Source: Promethearchaeota archaeon (lineage in GTDB: Archaea; Asgardarchaeota; Lokiarchaeia; Sigynarchaeales; SOKP01). From it: a stretch of 44,476 nt of DNA. The stretch is taken from positions 1 to 44,476 of the forward strand of contig JAHLWT010000086.1 of NCBI GenBank assembly GCA_019057775.1. Reading direction: 5' to 3'. Shown here one piece after another: positions 24,270 to 31,069 of the stretch (positions within the stretch are counted from its first letter, which is position 1; every line of letters begins with the position of its first letter). A program made the translations under genes and the position numbers. The notes under the pieces are model-generated. The model had not been told where the DNA came from and searched no databases. It saw nothing but the letters and a program-made list of their open reading frames with translations.

Positions 24270-24758
24270 CTATTCAGAGATTATCTCAAAAACCATTTTT
24301 TCGATGATCGGTTTTTTTGTGTATCTTTTATCATAATACCAGCCTACGAGATGTGCTTTTTGCTCCGGTGTCTTATCTGGAACTGGAGGTATTATAATTA
24401 TCATAACGCCATTAGATAGATATTTCAAAATTCGCTTATCAATTGCATGGAGTTTTTCATTTCCCGATGGATGACTATGCCACATCCATACAATATCAAC
24501 TCCGAGTTCTGCTTTGAATTTGCGCATATTATAAATCTTTGATTTTTTATAACGCATCCAGCTTCTAGGTTTCACATGTACTTTACTTTTATGTTGTTCA
24601 GAGGTCGTTATAAATTTTGTACAGATTCCAAAATTTTCTTTCCGATCGGCAAATAACCAGCCATTGGTTATATTTGGGTATTCTTCTGCTGATTTTTGTG
24701 TAATCTCTATAAATAAACTTTCAGGTATCAAGTAGCGAAAATCCTTTGCCGCACTCAT
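24270..24758 (-). CDS. JAB/MPN (JAMM)-like domain protein
   Basis: A 162-residue protein with a JAB1/MPN metalloprotease-like motif HSHPSG (94-99) followed by Asp107, the pattern of JAMM deubiquitinases and desampylases. The usual Ser three residues before that Asp is His104, and the upstream catalytic Glu is not obvious (the expected place reads YPNITNGWLF). It could therefore be an altered-activity or pseudo-enzyme member. In Asgard archaea JAMM proteins can belong to ubiquitin-like systems, but no ubiquitin, E1 or E2 gene is near. The ATG at 24758 has GGTGAAG just upstream. The gene lies between tRNA genes on the same strand. Confidence 0.75.
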   Translation of the reverse strand: MSAAKDFRYLIPESLFIEITQKSAEEYPNITNGWLFADRKENFGICTKFITTSEQHKSKVHVKPRSWMRYKKSKIYNMRKFKAELGVDIVWMWHSHPSGNEKLHAIDKRILKYLSNGVMIIIIPPVPDKTPEQKAHLVGWYYDKRYTKKPIIEKMVFEIISE

Positions 24759-24968
24759 ATCTTCACCATCTCTTTAGAGTGTCAATGTAGCATAAGATTT
24801 ATATTTTACTTATTGTATTGACAGATCCTTATTGAAAACCATGATTTTTAACCCTTAAGAATCGTCAAATAGTAAAGATTCGTAAAAATAAGATAGTACC
24901 ACATATTTCTTAATAAATTTATTAATTTATTTGTTTTAATTTTTGGATTTCTGGTTAATTTAAAAGAG

Positions 24969-25072
24969 CGGGCTATGAGGGAATTGTTCAGGTTTCTCGA
25001 AGTGGAAATCCCTTTGAACCCCCGACCGTCAGGTTAAGAGCCTGCTGCGCTACCTGCCTGCGCCAATAGCCC
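24969..25072 (-). tRNA. tRNA-Lys(CUU) with a T-loop intron
   Basis: Acceptor GGGCTAT (25066-25072) pairs with ATAGCCC (24970-24976); discriminator G at 24969, no CCA. The D arm GCGCAGGCAGGTAGCGC, anticodon stem CAGG/CCTG and loop CTCTTAA (anticodon CTT, Lys) are clear. The T stem GGGGG pairs with CCCTC only if about 30 nt are removed from the T loop. Mature length is about 74 nt. The first part reads as a normal tRNA, which makes an intron much more likely than a broken gene. Confidence 0.88.
24984..25013 (-). other. T-loop intron of tRNA-Lys(CUU), with bulge-helix-bulge
   Basis: The precursor folds into a standard splice site: GTTC of the T arm pairs with GAAC near the intron 3' end (four pairs), flanked by 3-nt bulges AAA and AAT and continued by GGG/CCT inside. 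Cutting after the second base of each bulge removes 30 nt and leaves loop TTCAATT (7 nt) between bases 58 and 59. Confidence 0.75.
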
Positions 25073-25111
25073 CCTTTATTGTATAAATCTTATCTATCAA
25101 ACCATATAGAG

Positions 25112-25219
25112 CGCAGATGGAGGGACTCGAACCCCCGAGCGCTTACGCGCACCGGCTTACTTGATCATATATGCTTTTAGCACTCAAGGCCGGCGTCTTA
25201 CCAGCTAGGCTACATCTGC
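25112..25219 (-). tRNA. tRNA-Ser(UGA) with a 37/38 intron
   Basis: Acceptor GCAGATG (25213-25219) pairs with CATCTGC (25113-25119); discriminator G (25112) fits serine. The anticodon stem CCGGC/GCCGG encloses CTTGAG before the intron and A after, so anticodon is TGA (25184-25186). The long variable arm GCGC-GTAA-GCGC and T loop TTCGAGT are normal, so no T-loop intron here. The D stem has one C-A mismatch. CCA is not encoded. A Leu(GAG) reading was tested and rejected because its anticodon stem would not pair. Confidence 0.9.
25158..25182 (-). other. canonical 37/38 intron of tRNA-Ser(UGA)
   Basis: CTTG of the anticodon loop pairs with CAAG near the intron 3' end (four pairs), with 3-nt bulges AGT and TAA on either side and the anticodon stem outside: a standard bulge-helix-bulge. 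Cutting after the second bulge base removes 25 nt. Confidence 0.85.
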
Positions 25220-25723
25220 ACTTTTAAAACGATATCTAAATTTTTATTATAATACAATTATTAGTTATTAATTTAGAGTATTTACCCTATAAAATAAATT
25301 TTTTTCATTTTGCATTGCGTTTAGAACTATTGTCTTATAATTGTATATGTTTACTCAAAATTATAAATTATTTTAATAGTAGAATGAATTATTATGATTT
25401 TTAGTAAGTAAATTATTTTTTTTCTTCAGTTCCTGAAGTTCTCATAAATTTTCTTCTTTCTTTAATATTTCCTCCAATTTATCCTAATACTCGGGAAATC
25501 GCTCTTTAATGAGTAGTTATATACTTTTTTCTAAGTTTTTCTCTTAAGATTCTAACTTCCCTTGAGCTTTTTCATTGAGTAATTTAAAGATAAGAGTTTT
25601 AATTTCTTACTCTGTATAAAATTAAATTTGTTCCCTATTTCTGAATAAAAGTTAAGAAATTAACAAATAACCAGAAGATAGAAACATGTTTTATAAAAAT
25701 CTTAGACTCTTGAAGAAAATAAA
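25220..25723. other. spacer holding a decayed gene remnant
   Basis: A 504-nt stretch with no open gene. From 25220 to about 25400 it is plain A/T-rich DNA. The part from about 25411 to 25621 looks coding on the minus strand but is broken by stops (separate entry). The rest, to 25723, lies directly downstream of the receiver-domain gene. Confidence 0.5.
25411..25621 (-). pseudogene. stop-riddled gene remnant, helical and charged
   Basis: One minus-strand frame reads as coding sequence interrupted by five stops: EIKTLIFKLLNEKAQGKLES, stop, EKNLEKSI, stop, LLIKERFPEY, stop, DKLEEILKKEENL, stop, ELQELKKK. The stops are single-base changes from Gln, Glu or Gly/Arg codons. The pattern, helical repeats then LL..RF..Y..KLEEIL, recalls the C-terminal part of PD-(D/E)XK Rpn/transposase-associated proteins (DUF4351-like), but the match is weak. 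No N-terminal part is seen. Confidence 0.35.
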
Positions 25724-26701
25724 TTATAAATACTGGAAAATTACTTCAAAATCTGAGAAATCAAAAGGTTTAAGGATATATCCATCTGCCTTAGTTTCTC
25801 CCATTTTTCTTTCAACTTCAGAACCAGGAATAGCTGTTAATAAGTAAATAGGGATCTCATTATATTTTTGATGGTCTTTAATCATTTTACAAATCTCATA
25901 GCCCGAAATATCTGGTAATATGATATCTAATAGTATAAGCTTAGGGATTCCCCCCCGCAATTCTTCTAATCCTTTAGTTCCACTTACTACTCCTTTACAC
26001 TTATATCCTTTACTTTCAAAATAACTTGTGAGCAATCGAATTGTAGCAAGGTCATCCTCAATAAGGAGGATATCGTATTGCGAAATAATATTCTCTACGT
26101 TTATATTATCCAATATGCTAATTATTTTAGATTCTAATAGCAAACTTTGGTCAAAAATGTTTTTCACTGTGTCTAACACTTCTTCATTTAATTCACTTTT
26201 ATAGTTTTCCAGGAGGAGTTGACTGAAGCCTTTAATTGTAGTTAGTGGTTCTTTTAAAGCGTGAGAAATGTTAGCTATCTTTTTATCATCCATTTTATTC
26301 AACCCTCCGGTTATAAGGTCGCTTTTCTGTTCAATAAAATAATCAACACTTTCTCTTATCAGTGATGAAATCGTCGAATATTCATGGTTTTTTTTAAAAT
26401 CTTGCCACTGTTTTTTGGTTTCCTCAGAAACATACAAAGAAATTCTCTCTTTATCTCTATCATAGATTTTTTCTCCTTTTAGCCACTTTTTAAATCCCTC
26501 CGTAATTGCTCCACGCCAAACCGCGTATTTATCTGTCTCTTCTTCATATAAATTACGTAATTCCTGAATTTCCTCGTCATCAATCTTGATATTTTCTATT
26601 TCTTCTTCTGTAAAATTCTTTCTATCTGAATCTTTATCATTTTTCTTTGAATTATTTACTTTTTTCGCTTTACTATTTTTGGTTGGCATTTTATTTTTCA
26701 C
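25724..26701 (-). CDS. RHH-HisKA-receiver protein (paralogue A)
   Basis: A 325-residue signalling protein. After a low-complexity Lys/Asn/Asp leader (1-35) comes a segment YAVWRGAITEGFKKW, then RISLYVSEET and a helix pair like a ribbon-helix-helix DNA-binding domain (about 86-125). Next is a histidine-kinase-type dimerisation box, ISHALKEPLTTIKGFSQLLL, with phospho-acceptor His147, but no ATP-binding domain follows. A complete receiver domain ends the protein: EDD (215-217), phosphorylated Asp259 in LLDIILP, T289 and K311 in LKPF. It could therefore pass phosphate between its own His and Asp, or take it from another kinase, and act on DNA. The 5' neighbour is a close paralogue. It stands apart from any kinase gene. 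Confidence 0.85.
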   Translation of the reverse strand: MKNKMPTKNSKAKKVNNSKKNDKDSDRKNFTEEEIENIKIDDEEIQELRNLYEEETDKYAVWRGAITEGFKKWLKGEKIYDRDKERISLYVSEETKKQWQDFKKNHEYSTISSLIRESVDYFIEQKSDLITGGLNKMDDKKIANISHALKEPLTTIKGFSQLLLENYKSELNEEVLDTVKNIFDQSLLLESKIISILDNINVENIISQYDILLIEDDLATIRLLTSYFESKGYKCKGVVSGTKGLEELRGGIPKLILLDIILPDISGYEICKMIKDHQKYNEIPIYLLTAIPGSEVERKMGETKADGYILKPFDFSDFEVIFQYL

Positions 26702-27002
26702 TCCTTTTATAGCAAATGGGTTCAGTACAACAGATTTTCTGTGTTAAAAAATATGAATGTTATAAAAATTGTTCTGAAATGAAATATTTAAATTACTTTT
26801 TTTTAAGTTTTTCATAAAAAATTTCATCGCAATTTTAATTGTTTACAATATTCAGTAATTTTTTATCTATTTATAAATCTTTTATTTTTTTTATTATAAA
26901 GTTAATGTGTTATGGGGATTATGCTCAAATATTCTAAATTGATTAAATTAAACTCAAAAGTAGTATCTTAAAAATTAAGAATTGAGTAAAGCACCTTTTT
27001 AA
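26702..27002. other. spacer between the two RHH-HisKA-receiver genes
   Basis: A 301-nt A/T-rich spacer with no gene. The region 26740-26830 contains TATA-like runs (such as AAATATTTAAATTA near 26780) that could form the promoter of the downstream paralogue, implying the two genes are transcribed separately. No operator is evident by eye. Confidence 0.4.
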
Positions 27003-27971
27003 CTAAGGTTTTCCGTCTAGAATATTAAATATTATTTCAAAATCAGAAAAATTAAAAGGTTTTAATATATAGCCATTAGCATGAGTATCTTTGAGGTTTT
27101 TTTCAACTTCGGATCCTGCGATTGCGGTCAAAAAATATACAGGAATATCCGCCCATTCTTTATCAGATTTAATTGTTTTACAAATATCATATCCACTTAA
27201 ATCTGGTAGAATTATATCTAATAGAATTAGTTTAGGAACAGATTGCCCTAATTCTTCTAAACCCTTTGAACCACTTACTACTCCTTTACACTTATATCCT
27301 TTACTGTCGAAATAACTTGTTATCAAACGAATTGTAGCCAGATCATCCTCAATTAATAACACATCATAGATCGACTCTACTTTGATGTTATCTAATATAT
27401 TAATGATTTTCTTTTCAAGAAGCACACTTTGTTCAAATATGTTCTTAACAGTTTCTAATACCTGCTCACTTAACTTTTCTCGGTAATTTTCAAGAAGTAG
27501 TTGAGAGTAACCCTTGATTGAAGTTAATGGTTCCTTTAAGGTATGAGAAATGCTTGAAATCTTTTGAGGATTAAATCTTGCCAAAATGAGTTCAGCTGAG
27601 TTTGATTTTGCCTCAATAAAAGCCTCGACTGATTGTCTGATTAATTTTGAAATTGTTAAAGTGCCATTATTTTTAGTATAATCCAACCATTTTAATTTAG
27701 TATCCTCCGATACATATAACGAAATACGCTCCTTATCCCTATGGTATATTTTCTCGCCAGCCTGCCATTTTCTATAACCCTCAGTAATAACACCGCGCCA
27801 TATTGAATATCTACCCGTCTCTAATTCATAGCGGATCATATCTTCTGTTTTCTCAATAGAATTATTATTGATCATTTCTCGAGAGTTTTTATTTTTGTTA
27901 TCGTCGGGATTTTTCTTATCTTTTTCAGGGTCGCTAATTTTTTTACCACTAAATTTTATGGTTAAATCCAA
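27003..27971 (-). CDS. RHH-HisKA-receiver protein (paralogue B)
   Basis: A 322-residue paralogue of the neighbouring gene with the same order of parts: polar leader (1-45), YSIWRGVITEGYRKW, an RHH-like segment RISLYVSEDT and following helices (about 82-121), a HisKA box ISHTLKEPLTSIKGYSQLLL with His143, no ATPase domain, and a receiver domain with LLDIILP (Asp252), T282 and K304. The WRG.ITEG..KW and RISLYVSE segments are almost identical between the copies, more so than the leaders, so this N-terminal part is under strong constraint. The receiver-coding DNA shares runs of identical bases, so the duplication is recent or homogenised. The start ATG codes MDLTIKFSGK. Confidence 0.85.
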   Translation of the reverse strand: MDLTIKFSGKKISDPEKDKKNPDDNKNKNSREMINNNSIEKTEDMIRYELETGRYSIWRGVITEGYRKWQAGEKIYHRDKERISLYVSEDTKLKWLDYTKNNGTLTISKLIRQSVEAFIEAKSNSAELILARFNPQKISSISHTLKEPLTSIKGYSQLLLENYREKLSEQVLETVKNIFEQSVLLEKKIINILDNIKVESIYDVLLIEDDLATIRLITSYFDSKGYKCKGVVSGSKGLEELGQSVPKLILLDIILPDLSGYDICKTIKSDKEWADIPVYFLTAIAGSEVEKNLKDTHANGYILKPFNFSDFEIIFNILDGKP

Positions 27972-28271
27972 CTGAAATCATAATAAAAGAACTTTTATTT
28001 AATATTTTTTTATTCAATAATCTTATTTTTCAAATGTAATAATAAATAACTTGGAGCAAAACTTTGTTTTTACAATTTTCGTTGAAATGGATAAAAAAAC
28101 TTTCAAATATCAAGAGAAAAGAAGGATATACAATTTAAAATACGGCAAAAGATGCTATTGGTCAATTGAGTCCCCCAATCGTTTTACTTCAATTGAATTG
28201 ATGGTTCTGAAATTCTCTCTCCTGGTTAAAGTTAAAGGCTCGAGAGCTAAAAAAAATAATTTTCCCTTGAT
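27972..28271. other. spacer upstream of paralogue B
   Basis: A 300-nt stretch with no supported gene. A TTG-started plus-strand frame (28051-28275) is present but has no ribosome site and no recognisable domain, so it is not called. The first 60 nt hold A/T runs that would be the promoter of the minus-strand paralogue B. Confidence 0.4.
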
Positions 28272-28610
28272 TTAATTAGTAAAAAACTCATCTTTTAAAA
28301 CATTTAATGCCATTTTTTTGTGGTAAGTATCTAATTCATGTATGGATTTATTATTTTTTTTATCCATCATTGACGAATCTTTACGAAGATAAAAGAGGAT
28401 TAGTATTAAACAATTCTTTAAAACCTCTTTGCTAACTATCTTCCTTGAGAGATAATTTAGCATATAGTTTGCTAACACTACCCTACTATTCTCAAGAAGA
28501 TCAATGATCCTGAAATAGAAATCCTCATCTGTCATATTTTCTAAAAGTATATTTTCACCTAACATTAAATATTTCACCTTTTTTTCTATTGGTTTTTGTA
28601 TTTGGTTCAT
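28272..28610 (-). CDS. hypothetical helical protein
   Basis: A 112-residue protein I do not recognise. It is predicted mostly helical, with the segments DEDFYFRIIDLLENSRVVL and ANYMLNYLSRKIV and a hydrophobic LILILFYLR that is too short and isolated to be a clear membrane span. There is no Cys pair or catalytic motif. No strong ribosome site precedes the ATG. It sits alone between the receiver-protein pair and TFB, and may be lineage-specific or spurious; the sustained frame and helix-like amphipathic pattern argue mildly for a real gene. Confidence 0.5.
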   Translation of the reverse strand: MNQIQKPIEKKVKYLMLGENILLENMTDEDFYFRIIDLLENSRVVLANYMLNYLSRKIVSKEVLKNCLILILFYLRKDSSMMDKKNNKSIHELDTYHKKMALNVLKDEFFTN

Positions 28611-29024
28611 TAAATAATCCGTGTTTATACTGATAGATATGAAAACTGAAGAGATTTATTTAATGAATTTCGATAGAGGGAAATTATAATAATTAACTAG
28701 ATTATAATTCATCTTATAATAGAATAATTGAATGTTTTTTGTACACAAATTTGAGTGTAAAAAAAAAATTATTCCGAAAAACATATCATTATCAAGAATC
28801 ATCCTCATTTCAAAATTAAACTCGAATACCACTTATCTATCACCATCTAAGCCGACATATTTGCCAAACTACCTCTTTAAAATTTGTTATAAAAAAATAT
28901 CCGATGTACAGAACTTAATATCGCAAATACTAAGTGGTTAATACTTTTTGTTCACAATTAATTTTACCTAGATAAATTTTTATACAAATAAATAGCATTC
29001 AAATTTTTTTTTTACAACAAAAAG

Positions 29025-29032
29025 TTTAAATA
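29025..29032 (+). promoter_or_regulatory. TATA-like box upstream of TFB
   Basis: TTTAAATA preceded by AAAAAG (weak BRE-like purines). It would start transcription near 29055, leaving a leader of about 125 nt before the ATG at 29179, unlike the near-leaderless promoters elsewhere in the window. Confidence 0.4.
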
Positions 29033-29090
29033 CTAGATAGTAATTTATTATTATAATAAAAAAAGAATATTTACCACAAAAAAAAGTTTT

Positions 29091-29111
29091 GACACAAAAA
29101 CTTACTGTGTC
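29091..29111 (+). promoter_or_regulatory. inverted repeat GACACA-9-TGTGTC in the TFB leader
   Basis: GACACA (29091-29096) and TGTGTC (29106-29111) are perfect inverted repeats separated by nine bases. It lies downstream of the TATA-like box and could be an operator or an RNA hairpin. A partial TGTG repeat follows at about 29122-29128. Confidence 0.35.
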
Positions 29112-29178
29112 GGATTGTTTATGTGTGTAAAAATTTTAAAAACTAAAGAATTAAAAAACATAACTGTGGTTAAGAGTA

Positions 29179-30075
29179 ATGGTTGTTGAAGTATTACCTC
29201 AAACTGGTTTCTGTCCCGAATGTGGTGGATCTACTATTTCGGTTCACCAAAGGGGTGAAATAGTATGTCAACATTGTGGTTTAGTAATATCAGAGAAAGA
29301 AGTTGACGTATCACATAGCGGGATTAGAGCTTATTCAAAGCAAGAAAAGGATAAAAAGGAAAGGACGGGGTGCCCTATTTCGATCTTAATGCCTGACATA
29401 GGTTTAAGTACGGTAATTGACAGGACAAAGATAAAAAATCCTGACTTAAGGCGTGCTGCGAAATGGAATACACACTTATCCTGGGAAAAACGAAATATGC
29501 TTATCGCAATTACTGAATTAAAGAGAATCGGCGGCAATTTGAATTTTCCTGAGCGCGTAAAAAAGGCAGCTGTACGTCTTTATAAAGAAGTGTTTAAAAA
29601 GAATCTGTTACGAGGCAGGTCTATTAATGGCATGATTGCCGCCTGTGCTTATTATGTATGTAAACAAGAAAGGGTTCCAATTACACTTCAAGAAATTTTG
29701 GATGAAGCATCGATCAATGATAACATCGTGAAGAAGTGCTACAAAATCCTAGTAAGAGAGCTTAACCTAAAATCACCACATATCGACCCGGTATCACTAA
29801 TTCCAAGATATTGTGCGGATTTAGGCTTAGGTATAAACGTAGAGAAGGAGGCAGTAAAAGTATTAGCGAATTTTATCAAAAATACTTCTATTTGCGGCAA
29901 AGATCCAAAAGGGTTATGTGCAGGATCGATTTATTTAGTTGCGAAACTAAAGAATCACAAGGTAAGTCAAAAAGATATTTCGAAGGTAATTGGAGTCACA
30001 GAGGTGACTCTACGCTCGCGATATAAGGAATTTTTACAAAACATAAGTTTTAATTTTCATACTCAAGCGCAATAA
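29179..30075 (+). CDS. tfb: transcription initiation factor TFB (TFIIB homologue)
   Basis: General transcription factor that bridges TBP-bound promoters and RNA polymerase. The 298 residues have an N-terminal zinc ribbon (C12, C15, C30, C33), a B-finger linker with SHSGIRAYSKQEKDKK, and two cyclin-fold repeats (about 105-200 and 205-295). The second repeat carries the helix-turn-helix that reads the BRE (VTEVTLRSRYKEF near 276-288). Length and order are standard. Unusually long upstream spacer and an inverted repeat suggest regulation. It ends convergent with uL2, sharing a short hairpin. Confidence 0.94.
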   Translation: MVVEVLPQTGFCPECGGSTISVHQRGEIVCQHCGLVISEKEVDVSHSGIRAYSKQEKDKKERTGCPISILMPDIGLSTVIDRTKIKNPDLRRAAKWNTHLSWEKRNMLIAITELKRIGGNLNFPERVKKAAVRLYKEVFKKNLLRGRSINGMIAACAYYVCKQERVPITLQEILDEASINDNIVKKCYKILVRELNLKSPHIDPVSLIPRYCADLGLGINVEKEAVKVLANFIKNTSICGKDPKGLCAGSIYLVAKLKNHKVSQKDISKVIGVTEVTLRSRYKEFLQNISFNFHTQAQ

Positions 30076-30082
30076 ATTGCGG

Positions 30083-30104
30083 TTTTTCTTTTCCATAAGA
30101 AAAA
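30083..30104. terminator. A/T hairpin between convergent TFB and uL2 genes
   Basis: TTTTTCTT, loop TTCCAT, AAGAAAAA: a perfect eight-pair inverted repeat with T runs on both strands, lying just after the TFB stop and facing the uL2 end. It could stop transcription from both sides; the hairpin is weak (A/T), so poly-T is the more likely signal. Confidence 0.35.
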
Positions 30105-30225
30105 AAAGGATTAGGGGGGTCAAACTCCCAATCTCCTTTAATTTTATTTTTATTTTACTTCATTACTTATAAGAAGAGAGATAGCAAACAAAACTATTAA
30201 TGAGACTGTGTTTAAAGAAACTAAT

Positions 30226-30951
30226 TTAGTTTTGGTGTCCAGTTCTCCTTGCGGCGATTTGTCCAACTTTTCGACCAGGTGGAGCATTTCTACTTGTTGT
30301 AGTAGATTTATGAGGTGATTGTTTTGCTCCCCCTCCATATGGATGAGAGGCGGCTACCATAGCGACACCACGAACAACAGGCCATTTTTTTGCTTTAGAT
30401 TTCACATAATGAAACTTATTTCCTGCTTTAAGGAATGGTTTTGTATTTCTTAACCCTCCAGCAACAACTCCGATTGTGGCGAGGCAGTTTTCATTAATCC
30501 AATTAGTTTTTTTTGATCGGAATAATAGTTCTACTTTATTTCCAGACTTATTTCTGACTATTGCCGCGACTCCTGAAGCTCTAGCAAATTTTCCTCCGTC
30601 TTGAGGGGTTGATTCTACATTAAAGACTAAAGTTCCAAGGGGCATTTCTTTTAAGGGTATAATATTTCCGACTTTAATCTCAATTTTATGTTTTGATTGG
30701 TAGAATTCCTGGCCTTCATATATTCCTTCAGGTGGGAGCCATAGATCCTTCTCTTTAGTATCATAATATTGAATTACTGCTACTGGGGCGCCCCTTCCTG
30801 GAGAATGGATAAATTCTAATACTTTAAATTTAAATTGTTCTTCTCCTTCTTTAAAGGGGCGGTATTTTACTCGACCAACGTGTCGATGACTTGGTGATCT
30901 AAACCCTAGAACGCCTCGACCTTTCCTCTGAGCTAAAATTCGTTTTCCCAT
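30226..30951 (-). CDS. rpl2: large ribosomal subunit protein uL2 (L2)
   Basis: Core ribosomal protein near the peptidyl-transferase centre. The 241-residue product from the ATG at 30951 begins MGKRILAQRKGRG, as expected; a GTG at 30960 would add three residues that the family lacks. Conserved parts include FRSPSHRHVGRVKYR and the C-terminal APPGRKVGQIAARRTG. The usual archaeal HPHGGG loop is HPYGGG, closer to the eukaryotic HPFGGG. It is isolated from the large ribosomal operon, where archaeal rpl2 normally lies. Confidence 0.95.
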   Translation of the reverse strand: MGKRILAQRKGRGVLGFRSPSHRHVGRVKYRPFKEGEEQFKFKVLEFIHSPGRGAPVAVIQYYDTKEKDLWLPPEGIYEGQEFYQSKHKIEIKVGNIIPLKEMPLGTLVFNVESTPQDGGKFARASGVAAIVRNKSGNKVELLFRSKKTNWINENCLATIGVVAGGLRNTKPFLKAGNKFHYVKSKAKKWPVVRGVAMVAASHPYGGGAKQSPHKSTTTSRNAPPGRKVGQIAARRTGHQN

Positions 30952-31069
30952 TAACGTCACGAAATATGGTAGATATTTACTTAAATTATTCAGACTTTAA
31001 ATTTTTTGTTATTTTGGCTTATATTGAAGTGAAAGATGAAAAGAGATGAAAAATTCAGATAAGATAATG

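Larger units (their letters stand above)
28611..29178. other. long A/T-rich spacer upstream of TFB
   Basis: A 568-nt spacer. A plus-strand frame of 69 codons (28732-28941) is present but low in complexity and lacks a ribosome site, so it is not called. A TATA-like box and an inverted repeat near the TFB gene are listed separately. Nothing else is recognised. Confidence 0.4.

Noticed and set aside
25112..25219. tRNA-Leu with anticodon GAG read from the same bases
   Set aside because: The anticodon stem would not pair and U33 would be misplaced; the stem CCGGC/GCCGG fixes the anticodon as UGA, and discriminator G fits serine.
28051..28275. TTG-started plus-strand frame of 74 codons
   Set aside because: No ribosome site, no domain, and it sits in the promoter region of the divergent receiver-protein gene.
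28732..28941. plus-strand frame of 69 codons upstream of TFB
   Set aside because: Low-complexity, Lys/Ile/Ser-rich, no start signal and no recognisable family.
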